Assembly: GCF_036320965.1 (NCBI RefSeq)
Contig: NC_092287.1
Span: forward strand, 14,139,200-14,203,199
Direction: 5' to 3'
DNA from: Panulirus ornatus
Taxonomy: Eukaryota > Arthropoda > Malacostraca > Decapoda > Palinuridae
DNA: 64,000 bases
Below are positions 1 to 15,371 of this stretch, piece by piece (within the stretch, counting starts at the first letter, position 1; each line of letters begins with the position of its first letter). The notes beneath the pieces are model-generated. The model was not told where the DNA came from. It made no database searches and saw only the letters and a list, made by a program, of their open reading frames with translations. A program made the position numbers and the translations under genes.

Positions 1-3162
<3,162 letters not shown>

Positions 3163-3163
3163 T

Positions 3164-3260
3164 TTTGTACAAAGCCAAAGGGAATAGAAGTGAGTGCTCA
3201 AATTACAGAGGTATACGTTTGTTGAGTATTCCTGGGAAATCATATGGGAGAGTATTGATT
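3164..3260 (+). mobile_element. LINE c4, 97-bp RT fragment
   Basis: Encodes [16 protein letters not shown] followed by [14 protein letters not shown], the conserved block before RT motif A, in plus orientation. It is wedged between two minus-strand LINE pieces. Confidence 0.85.
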
Positions 3261-3263
3261 TAG

Positions 3264-3448
3264 ACACCCCAATCTGAGCCTTCGAGGAGGATGAGCACTC
3301 CTCGCGTGACTCCTTCTTCTGTTTCCCCTTTTAGAAAGTTAAAATACAAGGAGGGGAGCGTTTCTGGCCCCTCTCTCCTGTCCCCTTTAGTCGCCTTCTA
3401 CGACACGTGAGGAATGCGTGGGAAGTATTCTTTCTCCCCTATCCCCAG
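3264..3448 (-). mobile_element. LINE c5, 5' head fragment
   Basis: Minus-strand copy of the LINE 5' UTR head, running from the start-codon region back to the extreme 5' end (complement of CTGGGGATAGGGGAG). It includes the GAATAC-type hairpin and the GTCG..CGAC hairpin. The extreme 5' end abuts plus-strand LINE c6 directly. Confidence 0.85.
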
Positions 3449-5585
3449 AAGAGAGAATGTTGGGGTGAACAGAGTGGTGAGAGTAAGTGAGCTTGGGAAG
3501 GAGACTTGTGTGAGGAAGTACCAGGAGAGACTGAGTACAGAATGGAAAAAGGTGAGAACAAAGTAGGTAAGGGGAGTGTGGGACGATTGGGATGTATTTA
3601 GGGAAGCAGTGATGGCTTGCGCATAAGATGCTTGTTGCATGAGAAGCGTGGGAAGTGGGTTGATTAGAAAAGGTAGTGAGTGGTGGGATGAAGAAGTAAG
3701 ATTATTAGTGAAAGAGAAGAGAGAGGCATTTGGAGGAGTTTTGCAGGGAAAAAATGCAAATGAGTGGGAGATGTATAAAAGAAAGAGGCAGGAGGTCAAG
3801 AGAAAGGTGCAAGAGGTGAAAAAGAGGGCAAATGAGAGTTGGGGTGAGAGAGTATCATTAAATTTCAGGGAGAATAAAAACATGATTTGGAAGGAGGTAA
3901 ATAAAGTGCGTAAGACAAGGGAGCAAATGGCAACTTCAGTGAAGGGGGCTAATGGGGAGATGATACCAAGTAGTGGTGATGTGAGAAGGAGATGGAGTGA
4001 GTATTTTGAAGGTTTGTTGAATGTGTTTGATGATAGAGTGGCAGATATAGGGTGTTTTGGTCGAGGTGGTGTGCAAAGTGAGAGGGTTAGGACAAATGAT
4101 TTGGTAAATAGAGAAGAGGTAGTAAAAGCTTTACGGAAGATGAAAGCCGGCAAGGCAGCTGGTTTGGATGGTATTGCAGTGAAATTTATTAAAAAAAAGG
4201 GGGTGACTGTATTGTTGACTGGTTGGTAAGGATATTCAATGTATGTATGAGTCATGGTGAGGTGCCTGACGATTGGCGGAATGCTTGCATAGTGCCATTG
4301 TACAAAGGCAAAGGGGATAAGAGTGAGTGCTCAAATTACAGAGGTATAAGTTTGTTGAGTATTCTTGGTAAATTATATGGGAGGGTATTGATTGAGAGGG
4401 TGAGGGCATGTACAGAGCGTCAGATTGGTAGAGAAGCAGTGTGGTTTCAGAAGTGGTAGAGGATGTGTGGATCAGGTGTTTGCTTTGAAGAATGTATGTG
4501 AGAAATACTTAGAAAAACAAATGGATTTGTATGTAGCATTTATGGATCTGGAGAAGGCATATGATAGAGTTGGTAGTAGATGATCTGTGGATGGGTTTAA
4601 GAATATATGGTGTGGGAGGCAAGTTCTTAGAAGCAGTGAAAAGTTTTTATCGAGGATGTAAGGCATGTGTACGTGTAGGAAGAGAGTAAAGTGATTGGTT
4701 CTCAGTGAATGTAGGTATGCGGCAGGGGTGTGTGATTTCTCCATGGTTGTTTAATTTGTTTATGGATGGGGTTGTTAGGGAGGTGAATGCAAGAGTTTTG
4801 GAAAGAGGGGCAAGTATGAAGTCTGTTGTGGATGAAGGGATTGGGAAGTGTGTCAGTTGTTGCTCGCTGATGATACAGCGCTGGTGGCTGATTCATGTAA
4901 GGAACTGCAGAAGCTGGTGACTGAGTTTGGTAAAGTGTGTGGAAGAAGAAAGTTAAGAGTAAATGTGAATAAGAGCAAGGTTATTAGGTACAGTAGGGTT
5001 GAGGGTCAAGTCAATTGGGAGGTAAGTTTGAATGGAGAAAAACTGGAGGAAGTAAAGTGTTTTAGATATCTGGGAGTGGATCTAGCAGCGGATGGAAACA
5101 TGGAAGCGGAAGTGAATCATAGGGTGGGGGAGGGGCGAAAGTTCTGGGAGCCTTGAAGAATGTTTGGAAGTCGAGAACATTACCTCGGAAAGAAAAAATG
5201 GGTATGTTTGTGCGCAGGAGGGTGGATGTGCTGGAAATGAGATGTTCGACTACAATATATGGTGTGAGGTGGTTTGATCGAGTAAGTAATGTAAGGGTAA
5301 GAGAGATGTGTGGAAATAAAAAGAGTGTGGTTGAGAGAGCAGAAGAGGGTGTTTTGAAATGGTTTGGTCACATGGAGAGAATGAGTGAGGAAAGATTGAC
5401 CAAGAGAATATATGTGTCAGAGGTGGAGGGAACGAGGAGAAGTGGGAGACCAAATTGGAGGTGGAAAGATGGAGTGAAAAAGATTTTGAGTGATCGGGGC
5501 CTGAACATGTAGGAGGGTGAAAGGCGTGCAAGGAATAGAGTGAATTGGAACGATGTGGTATACCGGGTCGACGTGCTGTCAATGG
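3449..5585 (+). pseudogene. LINE RT, multiply frameshifted (c6)
   Basis: Recognisable in order: linker ([13 protein letters not shown]), [35 protein letters not shown], the motif A region ([14 protein letters not shown], then disrupted near 4,570), motif B and motif C (the latter in another frame near 4,860), then [12 protein letters not shown]. Breaks include an expanded A-run near 4,195 (frameshift), a premature stop near 4,459, a stop at 4,686-4,688 and a shift near 4,845. This is a dead copy. Confidence 0.88.
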
Positions 5586-6022
5586 AATGAACCAGGGCAT
5601 GTGAAGCGTCTGGGGTAAAGCATGGAAAGTTGTGTGGGGCCTGGATGTGGAAAGGGAGCTGTGGTTTCGGTGCATTATTACATGACAGCTGGAGACTGAG
5701 TGTGAACGAATGGGGCCTTTCTTGTCTTTTCCTAGCGCTACCTCGCACACATGAGGGGGGAGGGGGTTGTTATTCCATGTGTGGCGAGGTGGCGATGGGA
5801 ACAAATGAAGGCAGACAGTATGAATTATGTACATGTGTATATACGTATATGTCTGTGTGTGTATATATATATGTACATTGAGATGTATAGGTATGTATAT
5901 TTGCGTGTGTGGACGTGTATGTATATACATGTGTATGTGGGCGGGTTGGGCCATTCTTTCGTCTGTTTCCTTGCTCTACCTCACTAACGCGGGAGACTGC
6001 AACAAAGCAATATAAATAAATA

Positions 6023-6025
<3 letters not shown>
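3449..6025 (+). mobile_element. LINE c6, 5'-truncated (long-UTR type)
   Basis: Runs from the linker after the endonuclease through the whole RT, C-terminal region and long 3' UTR, with the tail at about 5,970-6,010. Many indels show it is old. A roughly 60-bp deletion near 5,205 removes the LYGCEAW block. Confidence 0.93.

Positions 6026-6065
<40 letters not shown>
6026..6065. repeat. (AT)n microsatellite
   Basis: Short tract lying tail-to-tail between c6 (plus) and c7 (minus); it passes into the T-run that is the poly(A) end of c7. Confidence 0.97.
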
Positions 6066-6068
<3 letters not shown>

Positions 6069-6981
6069 CTTTTTTTTTTTTTTTGTCGTTGTCTCCCGCG
6101 TTTGCGAGGTAACGCAAGGAAACAGACGAAAGAAATGGCCCAACCCACGCCCATACACATGCCTTGATTCAATCCACTGACAGCACGTCAACCCCGGTAT
6201 ACCACATCGCTCCAATTCACTCTATTCTTTGCCCTCCTTTCACCCTCCTGCATGTTCAGGCCCCGATCACACAAAATCTTTTTCACTCCATCTTTCCACC
6301 TCCAATTTGGTCTCCCTCTTCTCCTCGTTCCCTCCACCTCCGACACATATATCCTCTTGGTCAATTTTTCCTCACTCATTCTCTCCAAGTGACCAAACCA
6401 TTTCAAAACACCCTCTTCTGCTCTCTCAACCACGCTCTTTTTATTTCCACACATCTCTCTTACCCTTACGTTACTTACTCGATCAAACCACCTCACACCA
6501 CACATTGTCCTCAAACATCTCATTTCCAGCACATCCAGCCTCCTGCGCACAACTCTATCCATAGTCCACGCCTCGCAACCATACAACATTGTTGGAACCA
6601 CTATTCTTTCAAACATACCCATTTTTGCTTTCCGAGATAATGTTCTCGACTTCCACACATTCTTCAAGGCTCCCAGAATTATCGCCCCCTCCCCCACCCT
6701 ATGATCCACTTCCGCTTCCATGGTTCCATCCGCTGCCAGATCCACTCCCAGATATCTAAAACGCTTCACTTTCTCCAGTTTTTCTCCATTCAAACTCACC
6801 TCCCAATTGTATTGACCCTCAACCCTACTGTACCTAATAACCTTGCTCTTATTCACATTTACTCTTAACTTTCTTCTTTCACACACTTTACCAAACTCAG
6901 TCACCAGCTTCTGCAGTTTCTCACATGAATCAGCCACCAGCGCTGTATCATCAGCGAACAACAACTGACTCATTTCCCAAG

Positions 6982-6988
<7 letters not shown>
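6066..6988 (-). mobile_element. LINE c7, 5'-truncated (very short UTR)
   Basis: Minus-strand copy with a T-run (poly-A tail) at 6,066-6,083. The UTR is shorter still than in other short-UTR copies, because the segment between the ACACATG block and the TGCCTTGATTC block is missing. The 5' truncation point is exactly at (AT)n. Confidence 0.92.
6188..6973 (-). pseudogene. Open LINE RT C-terminal fragment, motif C onward (c7)
   Basis: An uninterrupted reading frame of about 261 codons starts just before motif C ([14 protein letters not shown]). It continues through [25 protein letters not shown] and [16 protein letters not shown] to the shortened C-terminus VVYRG. It is open but cannot be functional: endonuclease and RT motifs 1 to B are gone. 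Confidence 0.88.

Positions 6989-7046
<58 letters not shown>
6989..7046. repeat. (AT)n microsatellite
   Basis: Sits between the truncated 5' end of c7 and the 3' tail of c8, both on the minus strand. Confidence 0.98.
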
Positions 7047-7048
<2 letters not shown>

Positions 7049-7463
7049 ATTTATTTATATTTATTTATTTATTTATTTTGCTTTGTCGCTGTCTCCCGCG
7101 TTAGCGAGGTAGCGCAAGGAAACAGACGAAAGAATGGCCCAACCCGCCCACATACACATGTATATACATACATGTCCACCCATGCACAATATACATACCT
7201 ATACATCTCAATATACGCATATATATACACACACAGACATATACATATATACGCATGTACATAATTCATACTGTCTGCCTTTATTTGTTCCCATCGCCAC
7301 CTCGCCACACATGGAATAACAACACCTTCCCCCCTCATGTGTGCGAGGTAGCGCTGGGAAAAACACCAACGGCCCCATTCGTTCACACTCAGTCTCTAGC
7401 TGTCATGTAGTAATGCACCGAAACCACAGCTCCCTTTCCACATCTAGGCCCCACACACTTTGC
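7047..7463 (-). mobile_element. LINE c8, 3' UTR only (long type)
   Basis: Minus-strand long 3' UTR with the complete tail at 7,080-7,130. It is joined without spacer to the plus-strand UTR c9, forming an inverted repeat of about 0.35-0.4 kb per arm. Confidence 0.88.
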
Positions 7464-7800
7464 AGCTTGAGACTGAGTGTGAAAGAATGGGGCCTTTGTT
7501 GTCTTTTCCTAGCGCTACCTCGTGCACATGTTGGGGGGATGGCGTTGGTATTTTATTATGTGGCAGGGTGGCGACGGGAATGAATAAGGGCAGACAGTGT
7601 GAATTATGCACACGTGAAGATATGTATATATCTGTGTGTGTATATATATGTATACGTTGAGATGCATGGGTATGTATATGTGCTTATGTGGACGTGTATG
7701 TATATACATGTGTATGTGGGTGGATTGGGCCATTCTTTTGTCTGTTTCCTTGCGCTACCTCGCTAACGCAGGAGACAGCGACAAAGTATAATAAATAAAT
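7464..7800 (+). mobile_element. LINE c9, 3' UTR only (long type)
   Basis: Plus-strand UTR starting at the GAGACTGAGTGTGAA block and ending in the family tail at 7,745-7,790. It is a diverged partner of c8 and is followed by (AT)n. Confidence 0.87.
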
Positions 7801-7806
7801 CAAATG

Positions 7807-7916
<110 letters not shown>

Positions 7917-8779
7917 CAAAGTATCGGTCTGTCTGTCTGTCTAGTCCTTATACGCGCCTACACTTCTCGATCAGTCAGTACCTAACTTGACGCAGTGGTA
8001 CATCGTAACATGAAGGTTATTAGAAGGAGGTTGGACCCTCTAAAGGTGTGATTGAACCTCCCATCTAACGATTATTTGTTCCCTTTACGTTGCCATATTT
8101 CATGATTGCTCATCTTTATGCAAGACACTGTGATACAAAATAACATGAGAAAGGTCGTGGGTTTTATGTGTCTTACCCATCCAACTATATGATACAACCC
8201 TAAAGGTGTCCTGGGACTATAACACCAGGATCCCTTATCCAACGGTTCCTGCAACTCCAAGGCTGTGTTATACTCAGTAGCAATGTTAGGGATTAATCCT
8301 TTAAAGTCAGAGGCTCCTTGACGAGTCTGCATTGTCTTTAGTCAACTTTTGATGAATGTGTTTGCCAAAAGTGACCTTTTACTCATATGTCACATCAACT
8401 TAATTCGTTTTATCCAAAGCATACCTCGTGATCTCCCGAATATTCCCTCCTCGGTACCCCAAAGCCTCTCATTTTATTCTCGTTTCTCCTCAGCCCCCCA
8501 CCCCCACCCACCCTCTTTATTTCCTCCACTTCCGATATATATAGATCCTGTTTGTCCTTCCCTTATACCTTCCATGTGCTATATTTCAACACACCCTCAC
8601 CGACCATTATAACTCAGACCGCACTTACTCCGTACTGCCACACTTTTCCTCTCAGCTTTTCATTCCCTACACGATCAACTCGCCTTACACCGCATGTCCT
8701 CCTCAAACATTTCCTTTCCAATTCACCACCTTCTTCCTTTCTTCTGCGATCGAAGCCCCATGACTCTCAACTGATCGGA
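7917..8779. other. Low-copy region, nothing recognised
   Basis: A short (GTCT)4 stretch lies at about 7,928-7,943. Small open frames on both strands show no family motif, no signal peptide and no splice-flanked exon I would trust. Confidence 0.4.
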
Positions 8780-9070
8780 CGGTGGACGTTCATGGCAAAA
8801 CAAGAGGAGGTTTTGGCCAGGCGGTGTTTGTCGGAGAGGGGAGGTGCTGGTCGAACAGTGGGCTGTGTTGGAGAGGGAGGTGCTGGCTGGTCGTACAGGA
8901 GGAGGTGCTGATCGGACAGCCGGCGGTTTTGGTCGTACAAGAGGAGGTGATGATCGGACAGTCGGCGGTGTTGGTCGGACATGGGGGTGGTATTGATCGG
9001 ACAAGGGCGGCGGTGTTGGCCGTAGAGGCGGCGGTGGTGCTGGCCAGATGGTCGAACAAGGGCTGGTGTT
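8780..9070. repeat. GC-rich minisatellite, GGTGYTGRTCGGACA type
   Basis: A degenerate tandem array built on GAGGAGGTGCTGATCGGACA followed by GGCGGTGTTGGTCG-like units, with a period of roughly 30-36 bp. The open frames over it on both strands are repeat translations, not genes. Confidence 0.75.
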
Positions 9071-10309
9071 GACAGAAGAGGGCGAGAGCTCTCATTGGTG
9101 GTTGGACCGATGTCAAGAGCAGTATGCACGTTAATCTCAGATGATACGAGATATAACGACTTTAACAAGCTTTTGTTCCGCTGGTGCAGACCTAGTACAA
9201 CACTCAGCTTCATATATAGAGAAAGGGATCTACGGAAACACACAGTCACACGTGTCACATGAACTCGTCTGCAAACAATCACACGGTAAATATGCCTGCG
9301 CATTTCAGACGAGCGCAGTGGCGTCATTCCTTCGTCAGATGAGGATAGAATTATTGGCTTCCCGTGTTAATACACACACTAGGGATAAAAACGTGTCGCG
9401 TGAATCTCACACCTGAATACGTTATCAATTTTTGAATGTTCGTATTTAGTTGAACTGCGGCCCTCAAGCTCTCAAGCACCCAGCCAGCATGGTGGCTTCT
9501 GTCGCTGGGAGGGTTGCCAGTGCTTGGAGATTCGTACTCGGTCAGGCAGATCAGAGTGGCTCACCAAGACCCGGACCTGTGTATAATGGTAATATTTTCA
9601 GTGAGTTCACTGGCGTTGATAAGTATAAATATTAACTCTAATTGGCTATTTCAACATTGGTTTCAGGAGAAACTCCTGGAAATGGAAATCCGCAGTTCCT
9701 TGAAAATCCGCGGATTCTTGGAAATCCACAAGCCTTTTGGAAATACGTTCCATGGGCGAATGGGATTTCATTGACCACATGAGCGTTTATAAATTCCCTC
9801 TTTTATAGAAATCCTCTGAGGCAAATCTACGGAAGCAAATCTTTCGACTATTCTAAAGAGCAAAGCAGAAAATTATAGACTTGTTTTGAATGTATAAAAT
9901 CATTAACTTGTGCTTTAAGATGTCGTCTCCAGCTCACGACACTTCTAATAATAACCGGACGAGAACACATAAAGGTCATCCCTCTCACCTCTCACCTCAC
10001 ATCTTGAGTGTTCAAGACGAACAACGAAGCTGTTGGTGTGTGCGTTCTTACCCTTCTGAAAAGTTGGAGCCTCGACTGCGTTTTAAAAAGCTTCCGACAT
10101 TGGATTACGTGTGGCTCTTAAGACCGCAGCTTAGCTCAAAGCTTAAAAATCTTATTAAGAGGCCCTGTGATGTATGTTTGTCGTGTGGAGTTGGTGCAGG
10201 GTATGTGTGAGGATTGGTATGAGACGAAGGTGAGGCTTTATGTGAGCCAGTTTATGTGCTTCTCGAAAGTCCTTATGACTTTGTTTTCCGATACCTCTAA
10301 AGACGTTAT

Positions 10310-10311
<2 letters not shown>
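9071..10311. other. Low-copy region, nothing recognised
   Basis: An open stretch near 9,450-9,590 (Ala/Val/Gly-rich, ending just before a GTAATA that could be a splice donor) was considered as a small exon. I have no family match or supporting signal. The rest shows no repeat or coding feature. Confidence 0.3.

Positions 10312-10393
<82 letters not shown>
10312..10393. repeat. (CT)n microsatellite
   Basis: About 80 bp of CT dinucleotides with one TT interruption near 10,350. A 15-20 nt A-run follows at 10,432-10,449. Confidence 0.97.
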
Positions 10394-10395
<2 letters not shown>

Positions 10396-12399
10396 TGAGC
10401 AAAATTACATTCAGAAAATATTAAAATAGATGCAAAAAAAAAAAAAAAATAGATGTTACCTAAAAATGGGAAGAATTAAACTTGATAAATCAAACGAAGT
10501 TGAACATGAGCAAATTACATTGAATAAAACTTTCAACAATACAAAGATGCCACCGAATATAGGCCAAACCGGGAGAGTGACTGAAAGTGAAACAAATGTC
10601 ATAGATCTTAGTCATCATTGCGAGTAACTGGTATAACCGTGTCCGCATATATTTCTAAAGGTTTATTGTGGGTACAAGCATATGACTATCTGAGGGTGAA
10701 TTCATCGTACATCTGGTCGCTGAGTAGTGTTTCAAAAGGTTTGAGCATCAGCAACCCGCCTTGCTGTGCCTTATGCTCTCTTGAGGGGACGATCTTCTTT
10801 CTTTACTCTTTCAATCTGCCACTTCATTTTCGGAATTTCTCTTCTGGACGTCGTATTTCTTTCAACCGTGCTTCACGATGGTTAGTTTTTACTTATATAA
10901 GGAGGAGATAGCCGGAATTCTCGCCTGGAAGTAAGAAAATGAGGGTACACATGAGATTTCAAGGCGCACTGGAAGCTCAGGACGCACGATCAGGCGGCTG
11001 CTCCTTGCTGCACCTCATCAGTGTCTGGCATCATCTAGGAGATCAAGACCCTATTGACCCAAAACAAGGACCAAAAGTATTTCATGGACTTTGCTAATTC
11101 TACGCCAAGACGTCATCAGATGGTAATCACGGCTAAAGGAGAGATCACAAAGTACTGAGATGTGAGTGTAACATCACTTTTGAAAATTTATGGAGAGGTG
11201 GAAATGTGGTGTCTGTACTGTTTACATCTTTAATATTTAATTTATAATTTTCTAAAACAAATTACCACGTTCATTCAAGATTGAAAAGGACAATTCTTGA
11301 TAAGATTAAGCAATACGAAATGCCTTAGAGGACTTACAGCTTTGAAAACTGTATATCATATATAACGTAGTGAATGGGTAATTAACTCTACAATGCCTAC
11401 AGCACAAACATTTGTCGCTGTGGAATGTATTTTCTTTTTTAAGTTGGAGGTTCCAGACACGGACTAAAGTCGCACCTCGAGGCCGGGCTTTAATTGAAAT
11501 AATGAGAGGATTATGAAAAGGAAAAAGAAGAGACAAAAGAAATATTTACGAATCTTGTTGGAAGTGAAAGTCCTTTCTTTTAAAGTGAGCCAAGTCATAG
11601 TTATTGGGAGAGAGAAGATTGAGAGTTCCAAAGCTTCGAGGTGTCGGTATGCCTATATCAACAATTTTTTTCTTTCCCTTCTAGAACGAAAGCTTCAACA
11701 GGTATTCAGGTGTTGAGTCACAAGAAAGGTGTGATTGAATATTCCATTGTCGAATCGCTCCTAATACGTAAACTGACGCTTGCTTGTTGTCAGTCCTAGA
11801 CTGGAGGCCCCTAGCTCCGGTTGCCAGTCGCTGCACCAAATCTGACAGTATTCGTCCTCATCCTGTCAGCTGCAGGTGTGTACAGATGGCAGGGCCAAGA
11901 GCTGAATCTGAAGAAATAACTATCCTAGCGAGGAAATGATTAGGGTCAAAAAGATATCAGTTCGGTTAAGACGAGATAATGGGATTTCATCTGAGGGGAA
12001 ATGGATTAATGATGAGATGATTGGGTTCGGGAGGAGAACAGCAGGGCAAGACGAGAAATGATCGAGTATCGAACAAGGGGAATAGATCTGACGTAAGGTA
12101 CTTGGACTTGGAACGCTATGATTGGATTTAGAACACATTCACTTGTTTTAGTACCATATGAGTTGAAGAAATTATGAGAAATTAGGTGGTTACGCTTGAG
12201 AGAACCTCTGTGTTGAAGACGTGCATGTGAAGAGTGTGTGATTACGGCAGAAACTATCGAGGTGAAGAGATAGTAAATACCTTTCTGTTCGTGTTAGAAG
12301 GTATTACCTTTGCAGGATATATGATTACAGGTTGAGTTACGGCTAGGTAATCCAGAGTTTGAATTTGAGTTATTCACCCCTTTTAGAGTATCAATGTTT
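10394..12399. other. Low-copy region with possible decayed tandem repeats
   Basis: No gene recognised. Around 11,930-12,140 the phrase ATGATTGGGTTCGGGA recurs in degenerate form at roughly 40-50 bp spacing, which may be an eroded minisatellite. The remainder is unremarkable. Confidence 0.35.
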
Positions 12400-13090
12400 A
12401 CCAAATCCAGTTGCACCGTAAATTGTAGATTGGTGTGTGGGTCATACTCATAATTGCAAAATAATTTCGGACCTAGTTGTAACTGCAAACATGCGTATGC
12501 CACTAATATTTGCAAACAAGTGTCGGTCATATTCATAACTGTAAACAGGATTTTGGTCATATTTGTGATTACAAATAAGCATCAGGGTCATAAATATAGT
12601 TACATATAAGTTTCAAGAGCATTCTTTTAGTTACAAACACGTGTGTAAGTCATACTCATAATCCTAGAAAGTGTCTGGACCATAACAAGTGACTATACCA
12701 TACTAGTGATTACAAAAAGGTGTCTAGGCCGTACAAGTAGAATCACATGTTTGCATCAAACTTATAATGCAATCCAGAATGTAGATCATAGTTATCATTC
12801 AATTACGTTTTAGGGTCATATTTGTGATAAGAGTTTCAACCATAGACGGTGTTTATGCCAAATTCATAATCATACTTAAGTGTGTAGAGTCGTACTTATA
12901 ATCAGCAAGTATCTAAATGATACTTAAAATCAAGATAAAGTGTGTGGGTCATACTTATAATCAAGAAGTGCCTGACAAACAAGTGTTTGGGCCAACCCTA
13001 TAATCACAAGCAAGTTCCTGAGTCAAATTTTTATCATCCTAAATGTGTTTGGGTCATAATTATAATAACTGTGGTTCATCCTTGAAGATA
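12400..13090. repeat. Degenerate minisatellite of about 40 bp unit
   Basis: Roughly 0.7 kb in which GGGTCATACTTATAATCA followed by CAAACAAGTGTC recurs with heavy divergence, for example at about 12,440, 12,650, 12,890, 12,950 and 13,030. Period and copy number are read by eye. No coding function is inferred. Confidence 0.7.
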
Positions 13091-13510
13091 TAATGAGTGC
13101 CCGATTCATGCCTTTAATTACAAACATGCTACATGTTTAGGTCATATCATCTCACATCATTGTTGTCTACAGTAAAGATAGATATAATGCAACTGTAAAT
13201 CTTCTTGATCACTCAACACAGCTAGACGAAACAGTGCAGTAATACATGAAGCTGAGGCCAGACCATTCGACTAATTTGTTGCCTGCCGCCATGGTGGGTG
13301 AGGGTACCGCCCTACCCACCGGCAGAAAGTTTATCGTTAGGTCTCCCATGATTGACTTAGTTCATTGGCTGCCATTTGTCCGGAGTGAGGTAACAGGGAC
13401 TGAATGGACGACCAGAACCAAATGTTAGTTCAGCTTTTCTTTCTCTCTCTGTATCAGTATCGATATGGGTTGATGATGTGCAAGTAGAAAAACGATGAGA
13501 AACGAAAAGC

Positions 13511-13513
<3 letters not shown>
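13091..13513. other. Low-copy region, nothing recognised
   Basis: A 60-codon open frame at 13,246-13,428 has no recognisable motif. Confidence 0.35.

Positions 13514-13589
<76 letters not shown>
13514..13589. repeat. (AT)n microsatellite
   Basis: Abuts the extreme 3' end of minus-strand PLE P1. Confidence 0.98.
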
Positions 13590-13591
<2 letters not shown>

Positions 13592-13626
13592 TTATGACTC
13601 CACAGGGAAAGTGAAGCACGATAAGT

Positions 13627-13667
13627 TCCCAAGTGCACTTTCGTGTAATAATCACATCATCAGGGGA
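13627..13667 (-). ncRNA. Hammerhead-ribozyme-like motif in PLE P1 3' UTR
   Basis: On the minus strand: stem I TCCC, core CTGATGA, stem II hairpin, core GAAA, short stem III AG-TGCA-CT, cleavable T, stem I GGGA. All core bases match the hammerhead consensus. One deviation exists: an extra nucleotide at stem II (either an unpaired T after CTGATGA with GTG/CAC pairing, or an unpaired C before GAAA with TGTGA/TTACA pairing). The very short stem III with a self-complementary GTGCAC agrees with hammerheads known from Penelope-like elements. Activity is inferred. Confidence 0.6.
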
Positions 13668-14036
13668 GACACAAGAGAGAAATATAAGTCAGTTGATATA
13701 CATCGAAGAAACGAAGCTAGGACGCCATTTGGTAAACATGTGATTCTCCAAAACATACAACGAGCGTTCATAAACTTATCATTTTAAAAATTTTATCGAC
13801 AATAAAGTTATCTAATCTGTATAGACCATCACTAACATTAAGATTATAATTCTTTGTGTGTTTGATGATAGAAGATTCAATGATATTTCTCTTGGTAATA
13901 GAGTTAGAATTATTAAATGAAATGGCATCACTCCAGTCAATACAATGAACATAGTTTTTAACGTGATTAAACAAGGCATTTGAGTCTTGTCCCGTTTTTA
14001 TACTATATCTATGTTGCTGAAGTCTAACAGAAAGAT

Positions 14037-14333
<297 letters not shown>

Positions 14334-15339
14334 TTTATGTATAACTAACTTCTGGGATTTGTCAATAAAAGATATAGGGTACTTTAAGCAAGATCCAATA
14401 AAATATTTCTTCTCAAACTCATCATCAATATACTCTGGACTGCAAATACGTAATGCCCTAAGGAACGTAGATTGAAATGATAATGATTTAACTCTGTCAT
14501 GTTGAGATGAGTAATGATGGATATATGAGCATATTTGGTAGATTTTCTTCATATGCTAAACATAAACTTGTTTCCTTGCCTATGGATCATGCAATCTAAA
14601 AAGTTTCACATACCATTATTTTCATTTCTACAGTAAATTTGATGGAAGGTATTAAATTGTTAAGAGGGGAGAAATATTTGTAAATTTTTATTTGTCGGCC
14701 AAACACAAAGAACATCATCTACATACCAAAGCCAAATTGTATTAGAAGGTAAGACATCCTTTAGAATTTTTGTTACAAAAAAACTCCTTACAAAGATCAC
14801 TCAGTACAGGTGAAATAGGGTTACCCACTGCCATACCCAATTTTTGAGCATAACAATCTGCATTGATTTGAAATACACAGTCTTTTGTCAGTTCATTGAA
14901 AACAGACTTTCAAACAAGGAAATGAATATCATCCAAAAATATCAAATAAATATTCTAAAATGTCATCAGCAGGGAACGTTTGTGAAAATGGAGGAAACAT
15001 CAGAGCTAACTAGTTTGAAATCAAAATTAACATTGATATTGTTTAGCTTGTTAACTAAATCTACATTGTTCATTATATTAGAGTTTCATATCTTACCGAA
15101 TAAAGGGCTAGAAACCCTCCTCTCCTTGTATCTTAATTTTCTAAAAGGGGAAACAGGAGAAGGAGTCACGTGGGGAGTGCTCATCCTCCTCGAAGGCTCA
15201 GACTGGGGTGTCTGAATGTGTGTGGATGTAATAAAGATAAGAAAAAAGGAGAGATTGGTAGTATATTTTAGGAAGGAACCTGGATGTTTTGGCTCTGAGT
15301 GAAACGAAGCTCAAGGGTAAAGGGGAAGAGAGGTTTGGG

Positions 15340-15364
15340 TTAGGTTAGGTTAGGTTAGGTTAGG
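15340..15364 (+). repeat. (TTAGG)5, arthropod telomere-type repeat
   Basis: Five perfect TTAGG units lie exactly where about 1.2 kb of LINE sequence is missing: GAAGAGAGGTTTGG on the left, AGGTATAAGTTTGTTGAG on the right. TTAGG is the ancestral arthropod telomere unit. The surrounding LINE shows this is interstitial, not a chromosome end. Confidence 0.9.
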
Positions 15365-15371
15365 TATAAGT

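Noticed and set aside
9450..9640. Possible small host exon with a GT donor
   Set aside because: Composition is plausible but there is no homology, no acceptor-defined exon and no second exon; GT alone is uninformative.
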